The notes beneath the pieces were generated by a model that ran no database searches, was not told the origin of the DNA, and saw only the letters and a program-made list of their open reading frames with translations. A stretch of 64,000 bases of DNA from Heloderma charlesbogerti (Eukaryota > Chordata > Lepidosauria > Squamata > Helodermatidae), in the NCBI GenBank assembly GCA_026122225.1, contig JANEZZ010000793.1:1426001-1490000 (forward strand). The letters run 5' to 3'. Positions 1-30,700 of the stretch are shown piece by piece. Position numbers and translations under genes: made by a program. Within the stretch, counting starts at the first letter, position 1, and the number at the start of each line of letters is the position of its first letter.

Positions 1-26
1 TGGTCAGTGACAAAATGAACACTCCG

Positions 27-32
27 TTTATT
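27..32 (-). terminator. Candidate MED17 poly(A) signal
   Basis: AATAAA on the minus strand, about 1.2 kb after the MED17 stop. The cleavage site would fall at or beyond the window edge. Confidence 0.35.
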
Positions 33-59
33 TTCCATATTTGTATTCCCCTTTTTCCT

Positions 60-240
60 ACAGCACCCAAGGTAGAATTGGTGGGACAATCACATTGTAT
101 CCTTACAACAACCCTGTGTGGCAGGTCAGTTTAAAAGTAGCATGTGATGAGCTCCATGGCTCAGTGGAGATTTTAATCTGCGTCTCTGGCCTCGAAGTCA
201 AAAATTGTAGCCACTACTTGCATCTCTTCTACATTTTATC
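60..240 (+). repeat. MIR-like repeat, decayed
   Basis: CCTTACAACAACCCTGTG and GGCTCAGTGGAGATTTTAAT. Confidence 0.45.
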
Positions 241-1223
241 CCCTAAGCTTATATATCTTTGGAATGATAATAGCATGAGGCAGTAGTCTATTAATTGTTA
301 AAAAATCTGCCCTAGCGCAGTGGTGCTCAAAATGTCCTTAGCTGTGGCTGCTACTGAATGTTTCAGAAGTGAAACCAACAAACAAACTTTTAATAATGAT
401 CAACAGACTTCAAGAGGATGTATTGCTAGAACCATCTGATAGCATCAACATTCTCATTTTGGAGCTACAGCATCTCAAGCAGTCCAGGTCCATCCAAATA
501 TGTTAACTCTGAATTCAATGGCACTTGCTCCTAAACTATTTGTGGATAGGATTGCAGCCTTTGAGTGTGATCCAAAGAGCATGTAAGGGGGTTTCCTCTA
601 TTTTTTTTTTTTACTGTCTTTCAGCTCCAGCGTATGCGTGTAAGCATTGTCCAAGTCTATTCAGCAGTGTTTCCATAGCCATCGCCACTATGGTGCTGTG
701 GGGGTGCCTGAGCACCCCAAAATAATTATAGCTATGATGAAGAACTATTTTAAGGCCCAGGATCCTCCTGTCTGTCCCTGCTAGAGTTCTGGGTACCCCT
801 TGCTAATCTGGGCAAGGAAGCATATAACCAAGCAATCTAGGCAATCTTTTGTGTTAAGACATGAATACAAACCTGATAGCCTTTGTACAAAAAAGCTCTT
901 AATAAAGCACTCGTCAAGAACTTGGGGCTCAAATAATGCAAGTTATCTAAAAAATGGCACAGTTTAATTCAGTATTCAGAACCTAAGGATAAATTGCATC
1001 CAGAACTAAAGACATTTGATATTATCAAGGGAAAGGGTCAAGTTCCTGAAGATTGTTTTACTAGTTATGTCACTTAGTGGGAACAATCCATGTAATCATC
1101 AGGAGTGGATAACAGAGTGCAGAAATACATCTCCAAACACTTTCCTAAGCTTGCCTGTAGCTGCTTGATCAGATTCCTTTGTGTTAGGCTTGTACCAAAA
1201 CAGTCCTTGGTATCTTGCTTAAC

Positions 1224-21310
<20,087 letters not shown>

Positions 21311-21624
21311 CTTCGCCTCAGGCCTCCCTCCTCAGCCGCGGCTTGTTTTCCTCCGGCAGGCCGTGCCGAGCATGCGCGGTCGAACTACGGTGCCCGAATA
21401 GGGACAAGCTAGAAGAGCGACGGCAATGAGGGGGGGAGCTCTGCCGCCTCCTAGCGGCGGCCAGAGGTGTTGTGGTGCCTTCGGGTCTTTCCGGAAGAGC
21501 TTCGGGATTCGAAAGGGGCGGGGCGTCCTCGCATATGCAAAGACAACTGCGCGCTTAGAGTGCGTTGCGCAGGTGATGCGCACACAGGATTTTATCATCG
21601 GTATTTGTTCCATGCGCAGACCGC

Positions 21625-21838
21625 CTTTTTCTCCTCCAGGGATCCCAAGGCGGCTTACATGATCCTCCTCTTTTCCATTTTATCTTCACAACAACCCTGT
21701 GAGGTAGGTTAGGCTGAGAGTCAATGCCTGGCCCAAAGTCACCCAAGTGAGCTTCGTGCCTGAGTGGGGATTAGAACCCACATCTCTCGAGGTCCAGTGC
21801 AACACTCTAACCACTACGCCACACTAGCTTTGTACGTT
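21625..21838 (+). repeat. MIR-like tRNA-type repeat
   Basis: ACAACCCTGTGAGGTAGGTT, GCCTGAGTGGGGATTAGAAC and AACCACTACGCCACACTAGC, just upstream of the MED17 promoter. Confidence 0.65.
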
Positions 21839-21889
21839 CACAAAGCATGAAAAAGTACCCAGTGGGTCCCCCCTACCCCAAGCATCATA

Positions 21890-22340
21890 GAAATATCAGA
21901 AGCTGCCTTGTACAGACTCAAATCATTGGTCCGTCCAAGGCCAGTATTGTTGACAGTGAGTGGCGGCAGCTCGCAATATTGCAAATGAAACTCCCCACGA
22001 CCTGAGTTCGATCCCAGCGGAAGCCGGGTCTCGGGTAGCCGGCTCAGGTCGACTCAGCCTTCCATCCTTCCGAGGTCGGTAAAATGAGTACCCAGCTTGC
22101 TGGGGGAAAGGTAGTCACGACTGGGGAAGGCAATGGCAAACCACCCTGTTATACCCTGCCATGAAAACGCCAGCGTAAGCGGCAATCCTCTAGGGTCAGC
22201 AATGACCCAGTGCTTGCACAGGAGGAACCTTTCCTTCCCTTCCTTCCTAGCCCGACCTGAAGATGCTGGGTATTGAATCTGGGACCTTCTGCATACAAAA
22301 CTTGTGCTGTATCTCTCAGCTACATCACCAAGATGCGGGA
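21890..22340 (-). mobile_element. tRNA-derived SINE (minus) split by a second SINE
   Basis: The outer copy's 3' part lies at 21890-21960 and its tRNA-like head at 22230-22340. They are separated by another SINE in plus orientation. Confidence 0.75.
21965..22225 (+). mobile_element. Second-type SINE (Sauria-SINE-like) nested in a SINE
   Basis: B-box-like GAGTTCGATCCC, then the run CTTCCGAGGTCGGTAAAATG and GGCAATGGCAAACCACCC, ending GACCCAGTGCTTGCACAGGA. It differs from the SINE family that surrounds it. Confidence 0.7.
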
Positions 22341-22344
22341 GAGA

Positions 22345-23642
22345 CCTCAGAAGTAGGATTACACCAGGGCAGTGCAAGCAGTATCTTTGTTGCACTCCAA
22401 CCTGAAACAGATTTTCCTTGAATTGATTTCAAAGGAACTCACTTATGGAGATGCCATCAGAGGGCTGCAGATGGTACTATTAATTATTTAATGGATTTAT
22501 ACTATATATTAATCACCAACTAACTTGTCCTGGCACAATTGCTGTTGCACTGCAGCCCCTCTTCTGGTACTGATAGGCCTGGGCACGCAGACTCAGTTCT
22601 TCAGCTGTAAAATGAATCTGCTACCTCGCAAGGTCGTTCTGAGGATGAATAAGGTTTGTGCTGTCAGCAACAGCAGCAGCCATTCCAGCAGTCCTGCTAA
22701 AAGAATTTTTCCCCTCTTCCTTTTCCATCCCTTTTTCCTTGTATGTCGTGTCTTTTTAGATTGTAAGCCTGCAGGCAGGGATTATCTTGTTTAATTGACT
22801 ATACGTAAGCCGCTGTGGGAGCATTTTTGGCTGGAAACGGCATAAAAATACGTCAAATACTCTTAAACGCCAGAAATGCTTGAGAATGAACAAAACAGTG
22901 GATCAATACAATGTTGAGTTCACAGGCTAGAGTAAATGGAGATGATCTCTCATTGGACCAACTCTTATTTCAAACATGCAAACAAACAAAAAAAGGCCCA
23001 CACACTTACAAACCCTGAAACACACGTACGGATGCTGGCGAAATTTGAGACAGACTAAAATGAGCTCAGATTTCCAAGTATCCAGCCTGCAGAATCCGCT
23101 GCAGAGCGACCCCCTCAGGCTGCGCGGAGTCTGTAGACTTTCGGATGCTTTTTTGACTTTCCCAAAATTTACGCATATTTCTGTATTTGTAGGAAAACAC
23201 GCAAGTTTCTGCTGAGGAAAAGTTGAATGAATGGGGGACAATATGATGAATGTTATGCACTAATGTAAATTATGTAAATTGTTACAAAACCTCTTATGCA
23301 ATTATTTGTGTATTTTTCCACATGACAAAAAGATCTGCATCCATCCGTGAGCAGATGGAACAAAAGGCGCCCGACAATCCACGGAACGCAGACGGAGTAG
23401 AATTACAGAGTCCATACATCCTAGTCACATGTAATCACAGCAAAAGTGTATATTTACAAGTGTATAAAACTTATACACTTTTTATCAGTGGGACCTGCAA
23501 CAAAAAGTTGCAGTTGGAGTGCTCCTTGTTCAGAATACTAGTCTGGCCTTTCTCCACTGTTTTCTATTTCCCACCCTCTTCAAATCAGGCAGCATTCCAT
23601 GCCCAGCCGAGCATGCTCAGTCCTGAGTGGGGGGGGTGTTTC
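22345..23642. other. Intergenic DNA without recognised features
   Basis: Between the SINE cluster upstream of MED17 and MITE copy 3. Open frames here (for example 23250-23774) show no family resemblance and overlap the MITE. Confidence 0.5.
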
Positions 23643-23776
23643 CTAAGGGTGCAATCCGGTGCATATTTAGACAGGAAAAAAAGGCCTACAACTCCCAGCA
23701 TGCCCCAACTATCATGGCTAGGAGTTGTAGGTCCTTTTCCCCTCTGTCTAAACATGCATAGGGTTGCACTTTAAAA
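23643..23776. mobile_element. Harbinger-like palindromic MITE, copy 3
   Basis: Left end TAA then GGGTGCAATCC. The right end has decayed to GCACTTTAA. It lies between MED17 and C11orf54. Confidence 0.8.
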
Positions 23777-23947
23777 CTTTTTCCTATCTTTTCTTCTGTT
23801 TCTGCAAACCTTATGGCTCCCCCAAGTCTGCTGATACCTCTCTTCTTATTTGAAGGTTAGTCACAGTTGTGGCTACATAAGCAACTGCACTCACAGAACT
23901 AAGATTGCTATTAGTATATTAGCAGGCTGGAGATGGAGATTAGCAGG

Positions 23948-26190
23948 CACCAGATGGTCAATATCGAAATCAGATTGATTATGTCCTTTGCAGCCAAAGA
24001 TGGAGAAGCTCCATACAGTCAGTCAAAACAAGACCTGGAGCTGACTGTGGCTCAGATCATGAGCTGCTTCTTGCAAAATTTCGGCTTAAATTGAAGAACG
24101 TCGGGAAAACCACTAAACCGTTCAGGTATGACCTAAATCATATCCCTGATGAATATACAGTGGAGGTGAGGAATAGATTTCAGGGATTAGACCTGATAGA
24201 CAGAGTGCCTGAGGAACTATGGACGGAGGTCCGTAACATTGTTCAGGAGGCAGCAACGAAATCCGTCCCAAAGAAAAAGAAATGTAAGAAAGCCAAGTGG
24301 CTGTCAGATGAGGCTTTACAAGTAGCTCACGAAAGAAGGGAAGCGAAAAGCAAGGGAGAAAGGGGAAGATACACCCAACTGAATGCAGAGTTCCAGAGAA
24401 TAGCAAGGAGAGACAAGAAGGCCTTCTTAAATGAACAATGCAAAGAAATCGAGGAAAACAACAGAATGGGAAAGACTAGAGATCTCTTCAAGAAAATTGG
24501 AGATCTCAAGGGAACGTTTTGTGCCAAGACGGGCATGATAAAGGACAAAGAAGGCAGGGACCTAACAGAAGCAGATGAGATTAAGAAGAGGTGGCAAGAA
24601 TACACAGAAGAACTATACAGGAAAGATCTGAATGTCCCTGATAGCCATGATAGTGCGGTCATTGAACTTGAGCCGGACATCCTAGAGAGTGAAGTCAAGT
24701 GGGCCTTAGGAAGCATTAGTAACAACAAAGCTAGCGGAGATGACAGTATTCCAGCCGAGCTATTTAAAATCCTAGAAGATGATGCTGTTAAAGTGCTGCA
24801 TTCAATATGCCAACAAATCTGGAACACTCAACAGTGGCCACAAGACTGGAAAAGGTCAGTTTACATTCCAATTCCAAAGAAGGGCAATGCCAAAGAGTGT
24901 TCAAACTACCGCACCATTGCGCTCATTTCACATGCCAGCAAGGTGATGCTCAAAATCCTACAAGCTAGGCTTCAGCAGTATGCGAACCGAGAACTACCGG
25001 AAGTACAAGCTGGGTTTAGAAGAGGCAGAGGAACTAGAGATCAAATCGCCAACATTCGCTGCATCATGGAGAAAGCAAGAGAATTCCAGAAAAACGTCTA
25101 TTTCTGCTTCATTGACTACGCTAAAGCCTTTGATTGTGTGGATCACAACAAACTGTGGCAAATTCTTAAAGAGATGGGAGTACCAGACCACCTTACCTGT
25201 CTCCTGAGAAACCTGTACGAGGATCAAGAAGCAACAGTAAGAACCACACATGGAACAACCGAGTGGTTCAAAATTGGGAAAGGAGTACGACAAGGCTGCA
25301 TATTGTCACCCTGCTTATTTAACTTATATGCAGAGTACATCATGAGAAATGCCGGGTTGGATGAATCAGAGGTTGGAATTAAGATTGCCGGGAGAATTAT
25401 CAACAACCTCCGATATGCAGACGATACCACCCTAATGGCAGAAAGCGAAGAGGATCTCAAGAGCCTCTTGTTGAGGGTGAAAGAGGAGAGTGCAAAAGCT
25501 GGTTTGAAACTCAACATTAAAAAAACTAAGATCATGGCATCTGGCCCTATCACTTCCTGGCATATAGAAGGGGAAGAAATGGAAGCAGTGACAGATTTTA
25601 CTTTCTTGGGCTCCAAGATCACCGCAGACGGTGACTGTAGCCATGAAATTAAAAGACGCTTGCTCCTTGGGAGGAAAGCTATGGCCAACCTAGACAGCAT
25701 AGTAAGAAGCAGAGACATCACCTTGCCTACAAAGGTCCGTCTAATCAAAGCTATGGTTTTCCCAGTAGTAATGTATGGCTGTGAGAGCTGGACTATAAGG
25801 AAGGCTGAGCGCCGAAGAATTGATGCTTTCGAACTATGGTGCTGGAGAAGACTCTTACGAGTCCCCTGGACTGCAAGGAGGTCAAATCAGTCCATCCTAA
25901 AGGAAATCAACCCTGAGTGCTCATTGGAAGGACAGATAATGAAGCTGAAGCTCCAATATTTTGGCCACCTAATGCGAAGAGAAAACTCCCTGGAAAAGAC
26001 CCTGATGCTGGGAAAGACTGAAGGCAAAAGGAGAAGGGGACGGCAGAGGATGAGATGGCTAGATAGCATCACGGATGCAATGAATATGAACTTGAGCACG
26101 CTCCGGGAGAGAACGCAGGACAGGAAGGCCTGGCGTGCTATGGTCCATGGGGTCACGAAGAGTCGGACACGACTGAACGACTGAACAACA
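23948..26190 (+). mobile_element. BovB (RTE) LINE, 5'-truncated, long open frame
   Basis: Reverse-transcriptase half of a BovB element. The frame is open from the 5' truncation (about 23950) to a stop at 26184, about 745 codons. Visible motifs are FIDYAKAFDCVDHNKLW (motif A), GVRQGCILSPCLFNLYAEY (motif B), YADD (motif C) and the RTE tail segments MYGCESWTIRKAE and RRRGRQRMRWLDSI. It ends in an AACAACAACAA tail. The endonuclease domain is missing, so it is not autonomous. Lack of stops suggests recent insertion. It is aligned from the residue corresponding to 35118 in the full-length copy. Confidence 0.93.
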
Positions 26191-26195
26191 ACAAC

Positions 26196-26540
26196 AAGGC
26201 TGGAGAAGACTCTTAGAGGAGTCCCCTGGACTGCAAGGAGGTCAAATCAGTCCATCCTAAAGGAAATCAACCCTGACTGCTCATTGGACGGACAGGTACT
26301 GAAGCTCAAATATTTTGGCCACCTACCGTGAAGAGAAAACTGACTGGAAAAGACCCTGATGCTGGGAAAGATTGAAGGCAAAAGGAGAAGGGGACGGCAG
26401 AGGATGAGATGGCTAGATAGCATCACCGATGCAATGAATATGGACTTGAGCACACTCCGGGAGAGAGCGCAGGATAGGAAGGCCTGGCGTGCTATGGTCC
26501 ATGGGGTCACGAAGAGTCAGATACAACTGAACAACAATAG
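26196..26540 (+). mobile_element. BovB 3' fragment directly after the first copy
   Basis: Starts within the RT C-terminal region (corresponding to about 37003 of the full-length copy) and runs to the ACAATAG tail, with a small internal deletion near 26305-26335. Its start abuts the AACAACAACAAG tail of the preceding copy. Confidence 0.88.
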
Positions 26541-26716
26541 AGGGAAATGAGAAGCAGGGCCATTTCACCAGCCCTGCCAAAAGACTACTTGCATTTTTTC
26601 CTCTTCCCTTCCCATTCCTTTTATCTTGTATGCCATGTCTTTTTAGATTATAAGCCTGCAGGCAGGGACCATCTCCAGGAGCCTTTTTGGCTAGAGGAGT
26701 GGGCTAAAAAATACTT

Positions 26717-26855
26717 TAAGGGTGCAATCCTATCCATGCTTAGACAGACAAAAAGGCCTATAACTCCCAACATTCCCCTGCCAACCATGGGGCTGGGGCA
26801 TGGTGGGAGTTGTAGGCCTTTTTCTGTCTAACCTTGCATAGGACTGCACTTTTAA
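26717..26855. mobile_element. Harbinger-like palindromic MITE, copy 4
   Basis: Left TTAAGGGTGCAATCC, right GGACTGCACTTTTAA. The centre is CCATGGGGCTGGGGCATGG. Confidence 0.8.
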
Positions 26856-26939
26856 TTAAATAAATGATAGTCTCTCAATGAGCAGGACTTTGTTTTTATA
26901 CTTAGTAGTAGCAATCAAGATGCTTCCTAAGGACACTGA

Positions 26940-27569
26940 AGACATTTTATGAAATTTTATTTGTAGTATCAAAATGCAGGACAGTTGTACTCATAACATT
27001 TGAATTCGCTTCATTCAGCAAAGATCACGACAATGAATTAATACTTTTTATCTCCATCTCACAAGAGAACATGCTGGCTAAAGGGCTTCCTGTTCTTCAA
27101 CCCCCAACTCTCAGTTTAAAGCCTGAGATGGAATCTCTTAAATCACTGAGGTTCACACTGTTCCATTGACATTCGTTCCTCTTTACAGTGATGGGATTAG
27201 GGAATCAAATCAACAGACATGGAATTTTTCAGCTGACACAAAATCCCTAGTTATAACCCATAGAGCAGTCTTCCCTAGCTCAGATATGTTGGGTTACAAC
27301 CCTCATCACCCCCAGCCATAAAGTGGCCATAAAGTAATGACAACTCCTACTGATCTTTGCCATCAGATTAAATTCAGCCGTATTTCCAATCACTGATTCA
27401 TCGTGCCATTTTTTTTTTTTTAGTGTAAGCAAAATAAGTGCTATCTTCCTGTGGTGATTAGATGTGACTTTTTAACTGGCCTTAGTCAAAGGCAGATTTC
27501 CATAATTCATTTGGCTTTCTGTTCTTCAGTTACAACTGGCTTCCCACTCTCACTTGGTCCCATGCCAAT
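26940..27569 (-). other. C11orf54: C11orf54 3' UTR
   Basis: A 630-nt stretch without repeats I recognise between the C11orf54 stop and an AATAAA. The BovB/MITE-rich intergenic DNA begins just below it. Confidence 0.5.
26956..26961 (-). terminator. Candidate C11orf54 poly(A) signal
   Basis: AATAAA on the minus strand, about 610 nt after the stop codon. Confidence 0.5.
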
Positions 27570-27743
27570 TTAATCTCGACCAACCATATGAGTCTCCTTG
27601 GGCCTGTCGATTCGAAAGAGAAACTCGGCAGGTACAAAATATCCCAGGTACTCTACAGTCTCTGGAGTTGTGTCTGTATGGTAGTGTCCTCCTTCACCAT
27701 GGTGGCTAAAACAATGGGTGTGCTCCACACGCAGATCAAAGCC
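27570..27743 (-). CDS. C11orf54: C11orf54 terminal coding exon
   Basis: Residues 260-316 and stop. It carries the zinc motif: EHTH followed by HHGEGGHYH, with His at 267, 269 and 279. It ends PKETHMVGRD. The acceptor is TTATTCCCAAG. Confidence 0.96.
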   Translation of the reverse strand, partial: GFDLRVEHTHCFSHHGEGGHYHTDTTPETVEYLGYFVPAEFLFRIDRPKETHMVGRD

Positions 27744-30700
27744 CTTGGGAATAAATGAAGAACGTATTAAATCAGGCTCAGGGAGCAAGGCAAAATAGAC
27801 CATTCATGTCTGCAGGGCCAGCCTAAAACATTTGGCTGCCTGAGGTGAAGCAATAAATATGCTCCTGCCCCGCTGCAAGCCAAGTACCCTAGGCCAAGTT
27901 ATTTCAGCACGTGACACAGAAAATCCCACAAGTGCCTCTCTTCCACGCAGCAGTAAAAAGTACAACAATAAATTAAATGACTAATAATTTGCTGCCTTTT
28001 TAGGACACCAAAAAATCAGCAGCCTTAGGCGGCCACTTCACTATGCCTAATGGTAGGGCCGGCTGCAATAGGCCTTGCATTGGCCCCAATCTTCTGCTAT
28101 GCTGTTGTAAAATTCTGAAGAGTGAAAACAAGCAGAAGCAGCATCTGACATGATATACCTATTGCTGGCTTGTAACATTTTAGATCGCTGGCGGAGGTTC
28201 AAATGTTTCAGTGCTCCCCTACATAAAATAAGCCCTACACACACACACACACACACAGCAAGACTGTAATATAGGGCCATATTCCATACTGCAGTTTTAA
28301 GACATAGGAACACTCCCAGGTTTGAAGTGCTCTTTTTGGCATGCTTAATATTTGCAGTTAGGTCTACTTCACATGTGACAGCATATATACTGTGTGTGTG
28401 TGTGTGTGTCTTGCCCCCCTCCCCCCCCTCTCTTGGTAAGTAGGACAAGCTAACTTTTATGGACCTCTCATGACAAATACAGAGAGGATCCCCCCCCCCC
28501 CCATCCCCATGCCAATAAACAGACTTACTGGATCTTGGGAAACAAGTACTGGCTGGCAAACCAGTGGAGCCTTCATTTCAAAAAACCTGAGCCAGTTGTT
28601 CACTTCCTCATCAGTTTTCAAAGGACAGGCAGAAAATTCTGACGGCTATAATGAAAAAAGGTTACTGCAGTTGAGTAAAGAAAAAGTGGGAGCACAAGTT
28701 AACACTGTAAGTCCCCCCTGTCTCCATCACCCAAAATTCTTAGCAAAGAAAACTATACCAGGCTTCCTGATCATCAAAACAGCTCCCATCGTAGGCATAG
28801 TCCTGCCTTCACTCCCCAACCTGGGCAAATAGACTAAAGGTGCAATCTTATGCACGCTTAGACAGAAAAAAAAGTCCTACAACTCCCAGCATGCCCCAGC
28901 CAGCATGGCTAGCTGGAAGGATGTTAGGAGTTATAGGACTTTTTTCCTGTCTAAACATGCATAGGGTTGCATCTTAAGCCTCCATACACCCAAAGCAACT
29001 GGCCAATCAGAATCCTGTGTGTTGTTAGTGACACCAGACACAGGAAGTGGGTAACTATATAGGTGGAAGGAATAGGAGATCTGCAAAATCCTGCCCCAGG
29101 ACATCAAGAATCAAATGACCCAACAGTTAAATGATTAGAGGCCCATTCCTATGCACATTGAGACAGAAAAAAAAGCTACAACTCCCAGCATCCTTCCCTA
29201 TGCTGGGAATCATAGGACTTTTTTCTGTCTAAACATGCATAAGATTGGGCCCTAGGAAAATGTAATAAGCTAGACATCAATGTGGAAGAACAGGTCCACA
29301 CTGACTTACAGAGTAGAAGACTTGCAGGCTGATACAACTTCCTCTCTCCCATGTGGAGTGTTGTGCTTCTAAAATGGCATCCATCCGGTCAAACAGGCCA
29401 GATATTAATAATCATAACTAACACAGGTTTTATCCTCTACTGTTTCTTTAATTTTTCTGATTCCATTCTTGTTCTATTTTTTTCTTTTTCTTTTTTGGAT
29501 TGTTGGTTTTAGTACTGGTTGTGTTTATAATTTTTGTTAGCTATTCTGGATGCTTTTAAAGTGGAAAAGCAGGGAGATAACTTTAAATACATAAATACCA
29601 TTATTGTATTTTGTATAGATCTATTTGTGAGGTACTGAGTGGCTCTCAACACTATAGATGCGGGTCATCCTCGCTGAAGATTTTCTCCTGCTCTTAATTC
29701 TACACTTGTGATGTTTTAAAAGGTATTTTTAAAATTAAGTTTTAAAATTATTTTGAAGTATTAATTGTGTCACCTTGGGGAACCTATTTGGAAGGAAATT
29801 CATAAATTGATAAATAAAATAAAAATATACTAACAGAGCAATCCTATAGCCCAGAGCAATCCATCTGAGAGGCCACAGGAGGAGTTGATCCCATCATGGA
29901 TCTTCCCCCGTTCTGCAGCAGCTCTGGAAAGCTCTGCAGTGGCTTCTTTTGAGGTCAGTCTTGTGACTGTGGAAGAGGATGGGGGGGGAGGAAAGAAGCT
30001 GGGCCAGTGGGAGGGAAAAGGGGAGGCCATGGATTTGCCAGATCTACAAGCCTCTCAGCTGCCACCCGCCCCGCCCGGTAGTTGAGCTAGTTTGGCTCAG
30101 AAGCCTGGCTAGGTCAAAGTGCTTTACTGGAGGATTGGGAAGTGAAAACACCTCTGTCATTCCTCCTCCTCTGCCTGGCTCTTTCTGTCAGGGCTTTGGA
30201 TGGATGGAGAGATCAGAGCCCTCTGTCTTAACAAGTGTCAATCTTGTAGGATTATTCTCTAAGCCAGTCCCTGCAAAAATCCCATGGCATGATGCCACAA
30301 CCTTACTGAAACTAAGCAAGTCTGGCTTTGGGTGGGACACCATCCGGGAATCCTACCTATATGCCTCCTTGAGTTCTATTGGCAGGATAATATAAACCTA
30401 ATAAAATAAAAGTTAAAATTACACACAGTAAACAAAAGTCTGCAATTTAGGATATTCTACATGTTGTTGTTTTTCTATACTGCAACTTAGGCCTTGTTTA
30501 TCACATCAGTTGTGCTCCTGTACTCTGAAAGGACAATTAAAAACATCCTTTTTCAAGACTGACTTACCATAATATGTATTTTTGCTTTCCCCTTCTGGAT
30601 AACAAATGTACCTCCCATCCCAACTGGTTTGTCACCGTAACATTTTTCTAAGGTTTTCCTGATGCAGGATATGAAATTCTGCTCCCCAGTTCTTCTATTT

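Larger units (their letters stand above)
1..1223 (-). other. MED17: MED17 3' untranslated / downstream region
   Basis: No other gene is seen here. An AATAAA on the minus strand lies at 32-27 and an ATTAAA at 968-963; either could end MED17 transcripts. A decayed MIR-like repeat lies at about 60-240. Confidence 0.5.

Noticed and set aside
23250..23774. 174-codon frame between MED17 and C11orf54
   Set aside because: It ends inside a palindromic MITE and resembles no protein family.
24091..26184. 697-codon open frame as a host gene
   Set aside because: RT motifs and the C-terminal RRRGRQRMRWLDSI segment are BovB. Near-identical DNA recurs at 35-37 kb, with fragments at 26.2 and 43.7 kb.
29979..30395. 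138-codon frame in C11orf54 intron 7
   Set aside because: No splice sites, no recognised domain, and it is on the strand opposite the host gene.
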